Shown here piece by piece: positions 7,018 through 14,700 of a stretch of 20,479 nt of DNA. Numbering within the stretch: position 1 is the first letter of the stretch; each line of letters opens with the position of its first letter. Below the pieces are notes generated by a model, which ran no database searches, had not been told where the DNA came from, and saw nothing but the letters and a program-made list of their open reading frames with translations. The position numbers and the translations under genes were made by a program. Source of the DNA: Deltaproteobacteria bacterium UBA6106. GTDB lineage: Bacteria > Desulfobacterota > Syntrophorhabdia > Syntrophorhabdales > Syntrophorhabdaceae. The stretch spans positions 56,616-77,094 of the forward strand of contig DIWM01000019.1 in NCBI GenBank assembly GCA_002428485.1, written 5' to 3'.

Positions 7018-7074
7018 CCTTAACAAGGCAATCCAGCGGACGGCTCACAGCAGCGGCTGATCAGCACGTTATGC
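7018..7074 (+). repeat. attC-like integron recombination site 5
   Basis: Right core GTTATGC (7068-7074) is identical to that of site 2. The best left core is CCTTAAC (7018-7024). ATCCAGC in the left arm pairs with GCTGAT in the right arm if one C is extrahelical. The inner pairing is less regular than in sites 1-3. It follows the protease stop by 15 bases and precedes the retron region. Confidence 0.65.
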
Positions 7075-7315
7075 TACATTTCTATTCGTAATCCGCAGTT
7101 CTTTATGATATTCCCAATACTTGCCTTGAAGCTGATATGCGTAACATATCCTGCTTTCTTTTGTGATGTTGGTTCGTTACACAATGTTTCCTTTGGCCAT
7201 TTTTCGGGCAGTTCAAATTCATGTAAGTGAGTCCGGTAGAGGTCATTACATCGGTATAGAGAAGGGGACAATGGACGGCGACATGAAATAGAAGTATACT
7301 TTATATAGGAGTCTG
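7075..7315 (+). other. Structured leader between attC 5 and the DUF3800 gene; possible retron msr-msd or 5' regulatory RNA
   Basis: A 240-base stretch without a convincing gene. Visible hairpins are GATATG/CATATC (7134-7139 with 7145-7150), TTGTG/CACAA (7161-7165 with 7180-7184), and ATGTAAGTGA (7221-7230) with TCATTACAT (7243-7251), a nine-pair stem with one bulged G. The ends can also pair: TTCTATT (7080-7086) with AATAGAA (7287-7293). In several characterised retrons the non-coding RNA lies upstream of the accessory gene and RT, so this is one of two candidate positions. A weak promoter, TGGACG-17-TATACT (7272-7300), lies just before the gene. Confidence 0.3.
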
Positions 7316-8080
7316 ATGCCTGAAACTAACCACTACTTTATTGACGAAGCTGGTGACCTTAATGGTCAATCAAAAATTTTCTTACTTGGGTGTATTATCA
7401 CGGATACTCCCGAGGACTTGTTGAAGGACATAGAACATCTGGAAGAGGAGATCAAGAACAGTCGTTATTATTACCGTTTCAGAAATGATTTCTTGAAGAC
7501 AGGTTTCCATGCGAGCGAAAATCATCCCGACATCTATGGTCGATTTGTAGCACTTCTGACTGCGTTGAATTTCAGAGCGTATGCGGTAATTCTGAATAAA
7601 CACACAAAATATTTTGAGATGATTATTGGCTCTCAATCCAAAAAACAGATCTATGATGACCTTATAAAAACTCTTCTGAGAGATAGACTGAAAAAGAGGG
7701 CCGAGGATATTAACTACCTGTTTTTTGAACAGAATTTATCAGGACCAAGTCGACACAGGATTAAACTACGGGAGCGGGAACTGCAAGAAATAATAGAAGC
7801 GCTAAATTATGAGATATCGCAGAGTAACTTGACGCAGACGAGAATGTGCCGGGTATCGCTTCAAAAAAAGAAGGAGCAAAAACTTTTCGCAGTTGTGGAC
7901 TACGTTAACCATATCATTACTAAGGTCTATGAAGGCAAGAATGGTAATGTTAAGAGGTTTATGAGGGAAAATTACCGACTAATTGAGCCAAAAATAGGGT
8001 GTATTCACGATGTTGCGAATAAAACCTTTCACATGCCCAGAAGAAAAGCACTGGAAATCGATAATGAGTTTATCGGATAA
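7316..8080 (+). CDS. DUF3800 protein, 254 aa, probable retron accessory/effector protein
   Basis: ATG 7316 follows AGGAG at 7307-7311. The N-terminus reads HYFIDEAGD (residues 6-14), the signature acidic strand of DUF3800, a family with an RNase H-like fold whose members are suspected nucleases. The middle holds a long charged helical stretch (about 130-185). The C-terminal KLFAVVDYVNHIITKVYEGK is the conserved DUF3800 segment with its Asp, followed by a basic tail. It is encoded directly upstream of a retron-type reverse transcriptase, 132 bases from the likely RT start, with a structured RNA candidate between them. DUF3800 genes are, to my recollection, a recorded partner of one retron class (type VII in the Mestre classification). 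A role as the toxic effector held in check by the RT-msDNA complex is inferred. Confidence 0.85.
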   Translation: MPETNHYFIDEAGDLNGQSKIFLLGCIITDTPEDLLKDIEHLEEEIKNSRYYYRFRNDFLKTGFHASENHPDIYGRFVALLTALNFRAYAVILNKHTKYFEMIIGSQSKKQIYDDLIKTLLRDRLKKRAEDINYLFFEQNLSGPSRHRIKLRERELQEIIEALNYEISQSNLTQTRMCRVSLQKKKEQKLFAVVDYVNHIITKVYEGKNGNVKRFMRENYRLIEPKIGCIHDVANKTFHMPRRKALEIDNEFIG

Positions 8081-8091
8081 TAGGTATGATA

Positions 8092-8187
8092 GAGGTCAAT
8101 TTTTTCAGTAAACTTGAGAGTATGAGTTCGTACTCGCACAGGCGTAAATTACAAAGTTCTACCTTACTGACAGATTGGCCTCTTTTT
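8092..8187 (+). ncRNA. Compact structured RNA candidate between DUF3800 and RT (possible retron msr-msd)
   Basis: GAGGTCAAT (8092-8100) pairs with ATTGGCCTC (8174-8182) with one G-U. An internal TTTT/CAG loop is followed by TCAGTAA (8105-8111) paired with TTACTGA (8164-8170). The enclosed 52 bases hold a seven-pair hairpin, GAGTATG (8118-8124) and CGTACTC (8129-8135), around AGTT, and a largely unpaired right half. TTTTT (8183-8187) follows the outer stem. The long terminal pairing resembles the a1/a2 repeats of retron RNAs, and position just before the RT is usual. About 91 nt is short for msr-msd and no long msd hairpin is seen, so an attenuator or a translational control element is the main alternative. 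Confidence 0.5.
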
Positions 8188-8212
8188 GTTTTTGTTGCTT
8201 GTCCCTATGCCA

Positions 8213-9190
8213 ATGAGATTCTCTGAAATAGAAAGCTTTACTATGCTGAGTCAGTTCCTATGCGTAAATGAGGATAAACTGTTAGACCTACTAAAGGATG
8301 GAGCAATTGCATACGTCTGTCAGAGAATGAAAATACCTAAAAAGAATTCACTACTTGGGTATCGAATTGTCTATAAAGTTAACAGTCAGCTACTAAAAAG
8401 TATCCATAAAGTGTTGTACAAGTACCTTAATGAGGTTTATGAAGCTCCAGAATGTGTTCATGGTTTTGTTCCTGGACGGAGCACGAAAACAAATGCAGCA
8501 GAGCACTTGGGGAAAAAGAAGGTTTTTAAGGTAGACATCCATGAGTTCTTTGACTCAATTAGAGAAACTACGATAACAGAAGCCTTTCATGGATTTGGCT
8601 GCCGCAGTTATTTTGCGGCCCACCTTGCCAGGATTACGACGATTAATGGCAGACTCGCTCAAGGGTTCAATACAAGCCCAGTACTTGCAAACATCGTGTT
8701 CAAACCAGTGGATGAGCAATTGAATTCGATCTGCAATCAGTATCGCTGTAAGTACACGAGGTATGCCGATGACATAACGATTTCCACAGATGATGAACTG
8801 CCGCTGATAGGGCAAATTGAAACAATATTATCAAACGGTGGCTTCAGACGGAATTTGTCTAAAGAGAAAATAATGTTCCGAGGTGAAAAGCAGTATGTTA
8901 CGGGCTTGACCGTGTTTGATCACAAGTACCCTCGTGTGCCGAAGCGCTTCAAGAGGAGGATAAGGCTCCAGCTTTACTACCTAAAGAAATTTGGCTGCAA
9001 ATCTTACATTATGAGGGAGATCGGCATCTCAGAGTACGATGCTGAAAATGACTATGAGAAAGCACAAATGCTGCATGATCACCAGTTCATGCTAAAGTGC
9101 CGGATCAAGGGCTGGATAGACTACGTGAATTCAATAGAACCTTTGTTGGCAAGAAGGTATTACGACACTTATAATGCAATAGAGTGGTGA
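8213..9190 (+). CDS. Retron-type reverse transcriptase, about 325 aa
   Basis: Reverse transcriptase domains are in order: an HGFVPGRST motif, then TNAAEHLGKKKVFKVDIHEF with the retron NAxxH signature and the first catalytic Asp, QGFNTSPVLAN (RT4), YTRYADDITIS (catalytic YADD, Y184 in this numbering), and YVTGL, the retron VTG motif. The product would copy a structured RNA into msDNA. The frame is open from TTG at 8186, but the first seven codons run through a T-rich tract that follows the structured RNA; ATG 8207 or 8213 is more likely, although neither has a strong ribosome site. RT length is typical for a single-domain retron RT. The C-terminal basic region (KRFKRRIRL and onward) probably binds the cognate RNA. 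It pairs with the upstream DUF3800 gene as one system. Confidence 0.92.
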   Translation: MRFSEIESFTMLSQFLCVNEDKLLDLLKDGAIAYVCQRMKIPKKNSLLGYRIVYKVNSQLLKSIHKVLYKYLNEVYEAPECVHGFVPGRSTKTNAAEHLGKKKVFKVDIHEFFDSIRETTITEAFHGFGCRSYFAAHLARITTINGRLAQGFNTSPVLANIVFKPVDEQLNSICNQYRCKYTRYADDITISTDDELPLIGQIETILSNGGFRRNLSKEKIMFRGEKQYVTGLTVFDHKYPRVPKRFKRRIRLQLYYLKKFGCKSYIMREIGISEYDAENDYEKAQMLHDHQFMLKCRIKGWIDYVNSIEPLLARRYYDTYNAIEW

Positions 9191-9387
9191 CCAAGTGTGC
9201 TGATTTCTAAAGTACTCACCGGGAAAAAGCCGGAGTGGAAAATGCTGGTTCCCGCGTCATTGTATCCGGGATTCCACTCAGAACATAAGAAGAGTCAGTA
9301 GGTGGAGCACGCCCAACTAGTTATAATATTTCTGGTAAAAAAGACCCAATGGATACTGTATATAATGAGTAAGTGCACCGGATTGAT
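9191..9387. other. Intergenic region after the RT with an 8-bp inverted repeat and REP-like remnant
   Basis: GAGTGGAA (9233-9240) and TTCCACTC (9272-9279) are perfect inverted repeats around a 31-base loop. CTGGTTCCCGCGTCATTG (from 9245) resembles degenerate copies of dispersed palindromic repeats of the 'ATTCCCGC...GTCATT' kind. No attC can be recognised behind the RT: GCCCAAC occurs at 9311-9317 but has no matching right core. Two TATAAT hexamers (9322-9327 and 9361-9366) lack good -35 partners. Confidence 0.45.
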
Positions 9388-9618
9388 ATGAAACAGCATT
9401 CTCTTTCCGTTGACCTTAGTGTTGGTCACGGAGGGAACGTGGAAAAGGAAGTATCCACCGGAAGCGGGTTCGAGCGTCGGGAGGTTGCAAGCTTGGCCGT
9501 GATCTGCGAAAAAATCGGGTTCCAGACATACAGGGTGACCCCTTGCGATAGCTGGTTTGACACATTCGGCGTTGACACTGGACGTCGTAGACGAGGAAAC
9601 GCCGGAGAAGTCTGGTGA
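9388..9618 (+). CDS. Small hypothetical protein, 76 aa, coupled to the next gene
   Basis: The chosen start is ATG 9388; GTG 9373 would add five residues. No strong ribosome site is visible. The product (MKQHSLSVDLSVGHGG to GNAGEVW) has no recognised domain, no signal peptide and no membrane segment. The reason to accept it is its end: its stop TGA at 9616-9618 overlaps the GTG start of the next gene at 9615, a typical translational coupling. It could be a regulatory or antitoxin-like partner, but nothing in the sequence proves this. Confidence 0.5.
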   Translation: MKQHSLSVDLSVGHGGNVEKEVSTGSGFERREVASLAVICEKIGFQTYRVTPCDSWFDTFGVDTGRRRRGNAGEVW

Positions 9619-10565
9619 AGAAGCTACCGCAGTGGCACGAAGTCGAGATCATACTGTCAGAGATAGACGACCAGCTACGTGCCGACGGATACGAGATCCC
9701 TCAGCGTCCAATGAATGCAGTGTGTAGAGTGTCCGATCGCTTTCACATTCCGCTACCTCTCGTCGCAAAGCCCCTTTCGGGCACAGATGATAACGCTGAC
9801 GCTGAAACCTTGGTGGCAAGGATTTACGAATGGTACTCGGCCCGGTACGGAGACCGGTTAAAACTAAATCCGGCTCCACGGTCGTTTGCGTTAATGCTAT
9901 GTGGAGAGCCTTGGCGTGTACGTCTACCTTTGATGCTCGCAGGTGTTGTCGTCACTGCAATCAGAAACCCTAAGGTGAAGAGCACAGAGTCGGGGATTGG
10001 ACGATTCGACGGAAAGTCCAAACTGTTGAATCTCTTTGATCTAGTAGAAGACCTCCCGCTTACGATACGCTGCCAGTGCTCGGATGAGGAACAGTCGAGT
10101 CTGGAGTTTCTTTTCCACGTAGCGTTTGAGCTCAGTAACACCCTTCACTGGATCGAGAAGGTGGGAATGGTCGCATCAGCCATTGGTGATTTGGAGTCGG
10201 CAGTCGACAAGTTCTTCCAGCAGCCAAAGGATCTTGGAGGATCTCGATGGGCGTCTCTGCAATTCGTCGAGAAGCTCCTGAAGAGCTTCGTGATCGTGAG
10301 TGGGGGTAAGCCGGGCAAAAAAGGGCACAGGCTCATCGAGTATGCGAAGCAAGCGGAAGCGCATGGGCTGCCCAGCCACCCCAGGAAATTGTACGACGCA
10401 GTGCAGTGCGACGCTAGCGTGCGCTATAGGGAAGTCCGAGTTACCCTTGCCGAGGCAATACGGGCGCACCATGAAGCGTTACGACTCGGATGTGCTGTTG
10501 CGAAAGCTATAGCGGTAGTTGCCGATAACTCAGGAGTCCTGCCGAGACGCCCTATTCGGGCTTGA
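9615..10565 (+). CDS. Hypothetical protein, 316 aa
   Basis: Starts with GTG 9615, overlapping the upstream stop by four bases (GTGA). It is a soluble protein of mixed charge with no signal peptide and no recognised catalytic motif. It contains a PRSFALMLCGEPWRVRLPLMLAG segment at about 87-110, a hydrophobic helix-like stretch (EFLFHVAFELSNTLHWIEKVGM) at about 164-185, and a basic C-terminal part with REVRVTLAEAIRAHHEAL. The consistent protein-like composition over 316 codons and the coupling upstream make it a likely real gene. Codon use is richer in G+C than the retron genes, so it was probably acquired separately. Function unknown. Confidence 0.7.
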   Translation: MKKLPQWHEVEIILSEIDDQLRADGYEIPQRPMNAVCRVSDRFHIPLPLVAKPLSGTDDNADAETLVARIYEWYSARYGDRLKLNPAPRSFALMLCGEPWRVRLPLMLAGVVVTAIRNPKVKSTESGIGRFDGKSKLLNLFDLVEDLPLTIRCQCSDEEQSSLEFLFHVAFELSNTLHWIEKVGMVASAIGDLESAVDKFFQQPKDLGGSRWASLQFVEKLLKSFVIVSGGKPGKKGHRLIEYAKQAEAHGLPSHPRKLYDAVQCDASVRYREVRVTLAEAIRAHHEALRLGCAVAKAIAVVADNSGVLPRRPIRA

Positions 10566-10588
10566 GCAGTCAGGTAATACGCGATGTC

Positions 10589-10623
10589 AGGAGCTCTGCC
10601 GGACCCATACTCCTCCTTTTTTT
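10589..10623 (+). terminator. Weak candidate terminator after the hypothetical pair
   Basis: AGGAG (10589-10593) can pair with CTCCT (10610-10614), and a run of seven T follows at 10617-10623. The stem is short and the loop 16 bases, so efficiency would be low. Confidence 0.3.
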
Positions 10624-10629
10624 AAATTA

Positions 10630-10655
10630 TAGTAATACCTCTATAGTTATTACTA
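10630..10655. repeat. AT-rich inverted repeat TAGTAATA/TATTACTA
   Basis: TAGTAATA at 10630-10637 is the exact reverse complement of TATTACTA at 10648-10655, with a ten-base centre. It may be an operator for the following small ORF, or chance in AT-rich DNA. Confidence 0.5.
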
Positions 10656-10689
10656 CAGCTTAATTTAATTGTATGAGTGTCCGGTCTAA

Positions 10690-10929
10690 ATGTGGGCTAC
10701 TCCACAGGCAACCGAGCAGTACATATTAATGCTTGCCTGCGAAGGAATACCCAGATTAGATAAAGAATCGCCGACCGCGCTAACCTTTATCGGAGGCTTC
10801 GACGCTCCAAACATTGTCAACAACTTAAAGATGGACACAACTTTTTTGGCCATTTCTTACCCGGCAAAGAACTATTCCGAGTTGAGAGATCGGGTTGGTA
10901 GCATAGATTTTGCGAGAAAGAAGAATTAA
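10690..10929 (+). CDS. Doubtful small ORF, 79 aa
   Basis: ATG 10690 opens a 79-codon frame ending in a basic tail (DFARKKN). There is no ribosome binding site. The product has no recognised domain; it reads like part of a globular protein (ALTFIGGFDAPNIVNNL), so a remnant of a larger gene is possible. A palindrome lies 35 bases upstream. Kept because it is the only frame of note in this 590-base gap. Confidence 0.3.
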   Translation: MWATPQATEQYILMLACEGIPRLDKESPTALTFIGGFDAPNIVNNLKMDTTFLAISYPAKNYSELRDRVGSIDFARKKN

Positions 10930-11125
10930 GCGCTTGTATGGTAAGCGATACACGAGTATTTCAATTGAATCTGTCTATCGAGATCAGCACAATACTATAT
11001 TCAAAAAAATTACTTGCCGTTTTTTAGTAAGTAGGCGTAAAATTAAAGAAAATATCATTTAGTATTTCATTGGGGAGCTCATTGGGGAGGGGGAGACAAA
11101 AATCTATACATATTTTAGATGACCT
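10930..11125. other. AT-rich intergenic region with short tandem repeat
   Basis: No gene is seen. CATTGGGGAG occurs at 11068-11077 and again at 11080-11089, a period of 12. ACTTGC (11012-11017) and GTAAGT (11027-11032) can form a weak T-loop hairpin. The tandem copy lies about 40 bases before the lipoprotein promoter and could be a regulator site. Confidence 0.4.
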
Positions 11126-11148
11126 TGGTATAATTCACAAAAAGGGAG
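11126..11148 (+). promoter_or_regulatory. Extended -10 promoter and ribosome site of the lipoprotein gene
   Basis: TGGTATAAT at 11126-11134 is a perfect extended -10 element (TGn followed by TATAAT); no good -35 is present. AGGGAG at 11143-11148 is the ribosome site for ATG 11153. The predicted 5' leader is very short, about 12 bases. Confidence 0.5.
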
Positions 11149-11152
11149 CGAC

Positions 11153-11647
11153 ATGAAAAAAATTATTTTAATTGCCGTGTGGGGTGTTCTTCTTGCCGGC
11201 TGCGCGACGCACTCAAACGTGGTGCCGTCTGCCGACACCGTGGCGCCGGTCCCTGGTAAGGCAAAAATAGTGATCGAGCGCAGTGCCGACAAACTCTATA
11301 TGGGAGCCAAAGCCAGGATATACATAAACGGCGAACAGGTTGTTGAATTGTGGAGAGAGGACGTATACGCCGGTGTATTCCAGCCGGGGAAGGTTGCGAT
11401 ATCAACGGATGCCTGGGGAACTAAGGGAAAATTCACCGTTCTTCTTAAGCTTGAGCCAGATCAATTATATGAGTTTGTTGTATCGCCGAACGATGGCCAC
11501 TATAAGGATATAATGCAAGGTATCTTTTGGCCGTCCTTGCTCGCCGGGCCGATAGGCATGGCCGTACAACAAACAACGTATGAGGTTAAAGAAAACCAAG
11601 GTCCTTTTTTAATAAAACCGAAAACAAAGAATGTGGACAAGAACTAA
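11153..11647 (+). CDS. Predicted lipoprotein, DUF2846-like, 164 aa
   Basis: The N-terminus MKKIILIAVWGVLLAGC is a lipoprotein signal with lipobox LAGC; Cys17 would be lipidated and the mature protein anchored in the cell envelope. The body is beta-rich: KAKIVIERSADKLYMGAKARIYINGEQV, then VYAGVFQPGKVAIST and KFTVLLKLEPDQLYEFVV. This is the layout of DUF2846-type lipoproteins, in which a small-molecule or peptide-binding beta-sandwich is proposed. The tail has a short hydrophobic PSLLAGPIGMAV segment. It has its own extended -10 promoter and a good ribosome site, and stands 132 bases before the restriction operon. It is probably a resident or cargo gene unrelated to the R-M function. Confidence 0.8.
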   Translation: MKKIILIAVWGVLLAGCATHSNVVPSADTVAPVPGKAKIVIERSADKLYMGAKARIYINGEQVVELWREDVYAGVFQPGKVAISTDAWGTKGKFTVLLKLEPDQLYEFVVSPNDGHYKDIMQGIFWPSLLAGPIGMAVQQTTYEVKENQGPFLIKPKTKNVDKN

Positions 11648-11779
11648 ACTCGCCACCGAGATGAGTGGGTAAAGACAGAAAAGTTTCAAATAAACACCAG
11701 ACTGCAACAGTCTATGTTTGCAGCATGGCACCGGCAGTTATCTGCGCACATGGTAACAAGAGATGAAGAAGGTGTGACC

Positions 11780-14700
11780 ATGGAAAATCGCTTTTTTGAG
11801 AAACCCATCCTAAACTCTCCCTATGAGTACCCAATCCAACATTGGGAGCTTGATGCCGAAGGCCAACCCACTCAAAAGATAATTGACAACCGTCGCCGTG
11901 CCGAGTTTATCACCCCAATCCCGAAACCTAAAAAGCGCAAAGGATCGACTGCCCAGCAAGATCAACTCATCTTTGACGAAGGCAAAGGACTCTCTACGCA
12001 AACGCAGCAGTATGACCCAACACCCATCATAAACGAACTTCGTCATCAGGTGGACCTATGGCGCAGTATTCCAAATCCGAACGACTGGCGGGTTGAACCC
12101 GAGACTGCCCGTCTGCTTCAACACTGGCGACATCATCATTTTACCGGCATACGTCCGTTCTTTTGTCAGATCGAGGCTATTGAAACCCTCATATGGTTGA
12201 CTGAGGTAGCGCCCAAAATAGGCAAGACAGGAAACAGATTTCTGGAGCACTTGGCGAATGCCAACAACGATGCCAATCCTGAATTAATGCGACTTGCCCT
12301 GAAACTTGCTACTGGTACTGGTAAGACCACCGTCATGGCCATGTTGATTATCTGGCAGACTGTTAATGCTGTACGCCGTCCAAATAGCAAAAAGTTTACC
12401 AGGGGCTTTCTCGTGGCGACGCCTGGTATAACGATCCGTGACCGACTGCGTGTCCTTCAGCCGAATGATCCGGATAGTTATTACCAAAGCCGTGAGTTGA
12501 TCCCGAACGATATGCTCCCTGACCTCGAACGTGCCAAGATTGTTATAACGAATTATCATGCCTTTATGCTGCGTGAGCGCATTGAAATCTCCAAGGGCGG
12601 ACGATCTTTGCTCCAGGGACGGGGAGAACCACTCAGGACACTTGAAACCGAAGGGCAAATGCTTCAGAGGGTCATGCCAAGTCTGATGGGTATAAAAAAC
12701 ATCCTGGTGATCAATGACGAGGCACATCACTGCTATCGAGGGAAACCTTCTCAGCCGGATGTAGAAGTCCTGAGAGGCGATGACAGAAAGGAAGCCGAAA
12801 AGAATAATGAAGCAGCCCGTGTATGGATTTCTGGTCTCGAGACGGTCAAGAGAAAGCTCGGTATCAACCACATCATAGATCTCTCGGCCACACCTTTCTT
12901 TCTCTCGGGCTCCGGCTATGCCGAAGGCACCCTTTTTCCCTGGACTATGAGTGATTTTTCGCTCATGGATGCCATTGAATGTGGGATTGTGAAGCTACCC
13001 CGTGTACCTGTGGCAGATAATATCCCCGGAGGGGAGATGCCCAGATTCAGAGAGCTATGGAAGCATATCGGCCCGAAGATGCCAAAAAAAGGCCGGGGCA
13101 AATCCAAAACGCTCGATCCACTGGCTATACCCGTAGAACTCCAGACTGCATTGGAAGCCCTGTACGGTCATTATGCAAAGACTTACGAGTTATGGCAGCA
13201 ATATGGCATTAAAGTCCCTCCCTGCTTCATAGTCGTCTGTAATAACACCTCAACCTCGAAGCTCGTCTATGATTATATTTCCGGTTTTCAAAAAGAGAAC
13301 GAAGATGGTTCCACCACACTTGTAAATGGCCGTTTGGCTTTATTCCGGAATTTCGACGAGCATGGCAACCAGCTTGCACGCCCTCGTACACTCCTGATCG
13401 ACAGCGAGCAGCTTGAATCCGGTGACGCCCTGGATGATAACTTCCGTGCTATGGCCGCTGATGAGATCGATCGCTTTCGTCGGGAGATCATCGAGCGTAC
13501 TGGCGATATTCGTCAAGCCGAGAATTTGACTGACCAGGACCTGCTCAGGGAAGTTATGAACACCGTGGGGAAAGAAGGTCGCCTGGGTGAATCTATCCGT
13601 TGTGTGGTATCCGTCGCCATGCTTTCCGAGGGATGGGATGCCAACACTGTTACCCATGTGCTGGGTGTACGTGCCTTCGGGACACAGCTTCTGTGCGAGC
13701 AGGTTATTGGCCGTGCGTTGCGACGCCAGTCTTACGATCTCAACGATGATAGCCTGTTTAATGTGGAATACGCTGATGTACTGGGTATTCCCTTCGATTT
13801 TACCGCCAAGCCGGTTGTTGCACCTCCGCAACCACCTCGGCAAACGATACAGGTCAAGGCTGTTCGACCTGACCGTGATTCTCTCGAAATACGATTCCCC
13901 CGCATTGCCGGGTATCGCGTTGAACTGCCGGAAGAGCGGCTTACGGCAGATTTCAATGAAGATTCGGTGCTCGAATTGACTCCGGATATTGTCGGCCCTT
14001 CGATTACCAAGAACCAGGGCATTATCGGCAAAGATGTTGATCTCAGTTTGGCGCACCTGGAAGACATGCGTCACTCCACGTTGCTTTTTCATATCACTCA
14101 ACGTTTGCTTTATACGAAATGGCGGGATCCTGGTGAGGAGGCCAAACTTCACCTTTTCGGGCAACTGAAACGGATCACAAAGCAATGGCTCGATACCTGC
14201 CTGATCTGTAAGGGCGGTACATATCCCGCGCAGCTCATGTACCAGGAACTGGCTGATATGGCCTGCGGGCGCATCACCGATGGCATCACCCGTGCCCTGG
14301 TGGGAAAACGTCCAATCAAAGCAGTGCCTGATCCTTATAATCCAACTGGCTCCACCATCTACGTGAATTTTAACACATCAAAGCGTGATCGATGGGAAAC
14401 CGATGCCCGCCGTTGTCACATCAACTGGGTCATCCTCGACAGCGACTGGGAGGCCGAGTTCTGTCGTGTTGCCGAGTCACATCCAAAAGTGAGAGCCTAT
14501 GTCAAGAATCATAACCTTGGTTTTGAAGTACCTTACCGTTATGGTTCAGAGAAACGTATATACCTTCCCGACTTCATCGTCCTTGTCGATGACGGCCACG
14601 GAGATGATAATCTGCTCCATCTGGTTGTCGAGATCAAGGGCTATAGGCGTGAAGATGCCAAAGAGAAAAAGGCCACCATGGAAGCTTACTGGATACCCGG

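Noticed and set aside
7074..7271. Minus-strand 65-codon frame between attC 5 and DUF3800
   Set aside because: TTG start without a ribosome site, no ATG further upstream, and it coincides with hairpins of a likely leader or RNA.
8186..8206. TTG 8186 as the RT start
   Set aside because: The first seven codons are a T-rich tract (FLLLVP) immediately after the structured RNA; two ATGs follow within 30 bases.
11714..11779. Longer N-terminus of the Res protein from ATG 11714
   Set aside because: The 22 extra residues have no ribosome site, whereas ATG 11780 has a good one and the following sequence reads like the family start.
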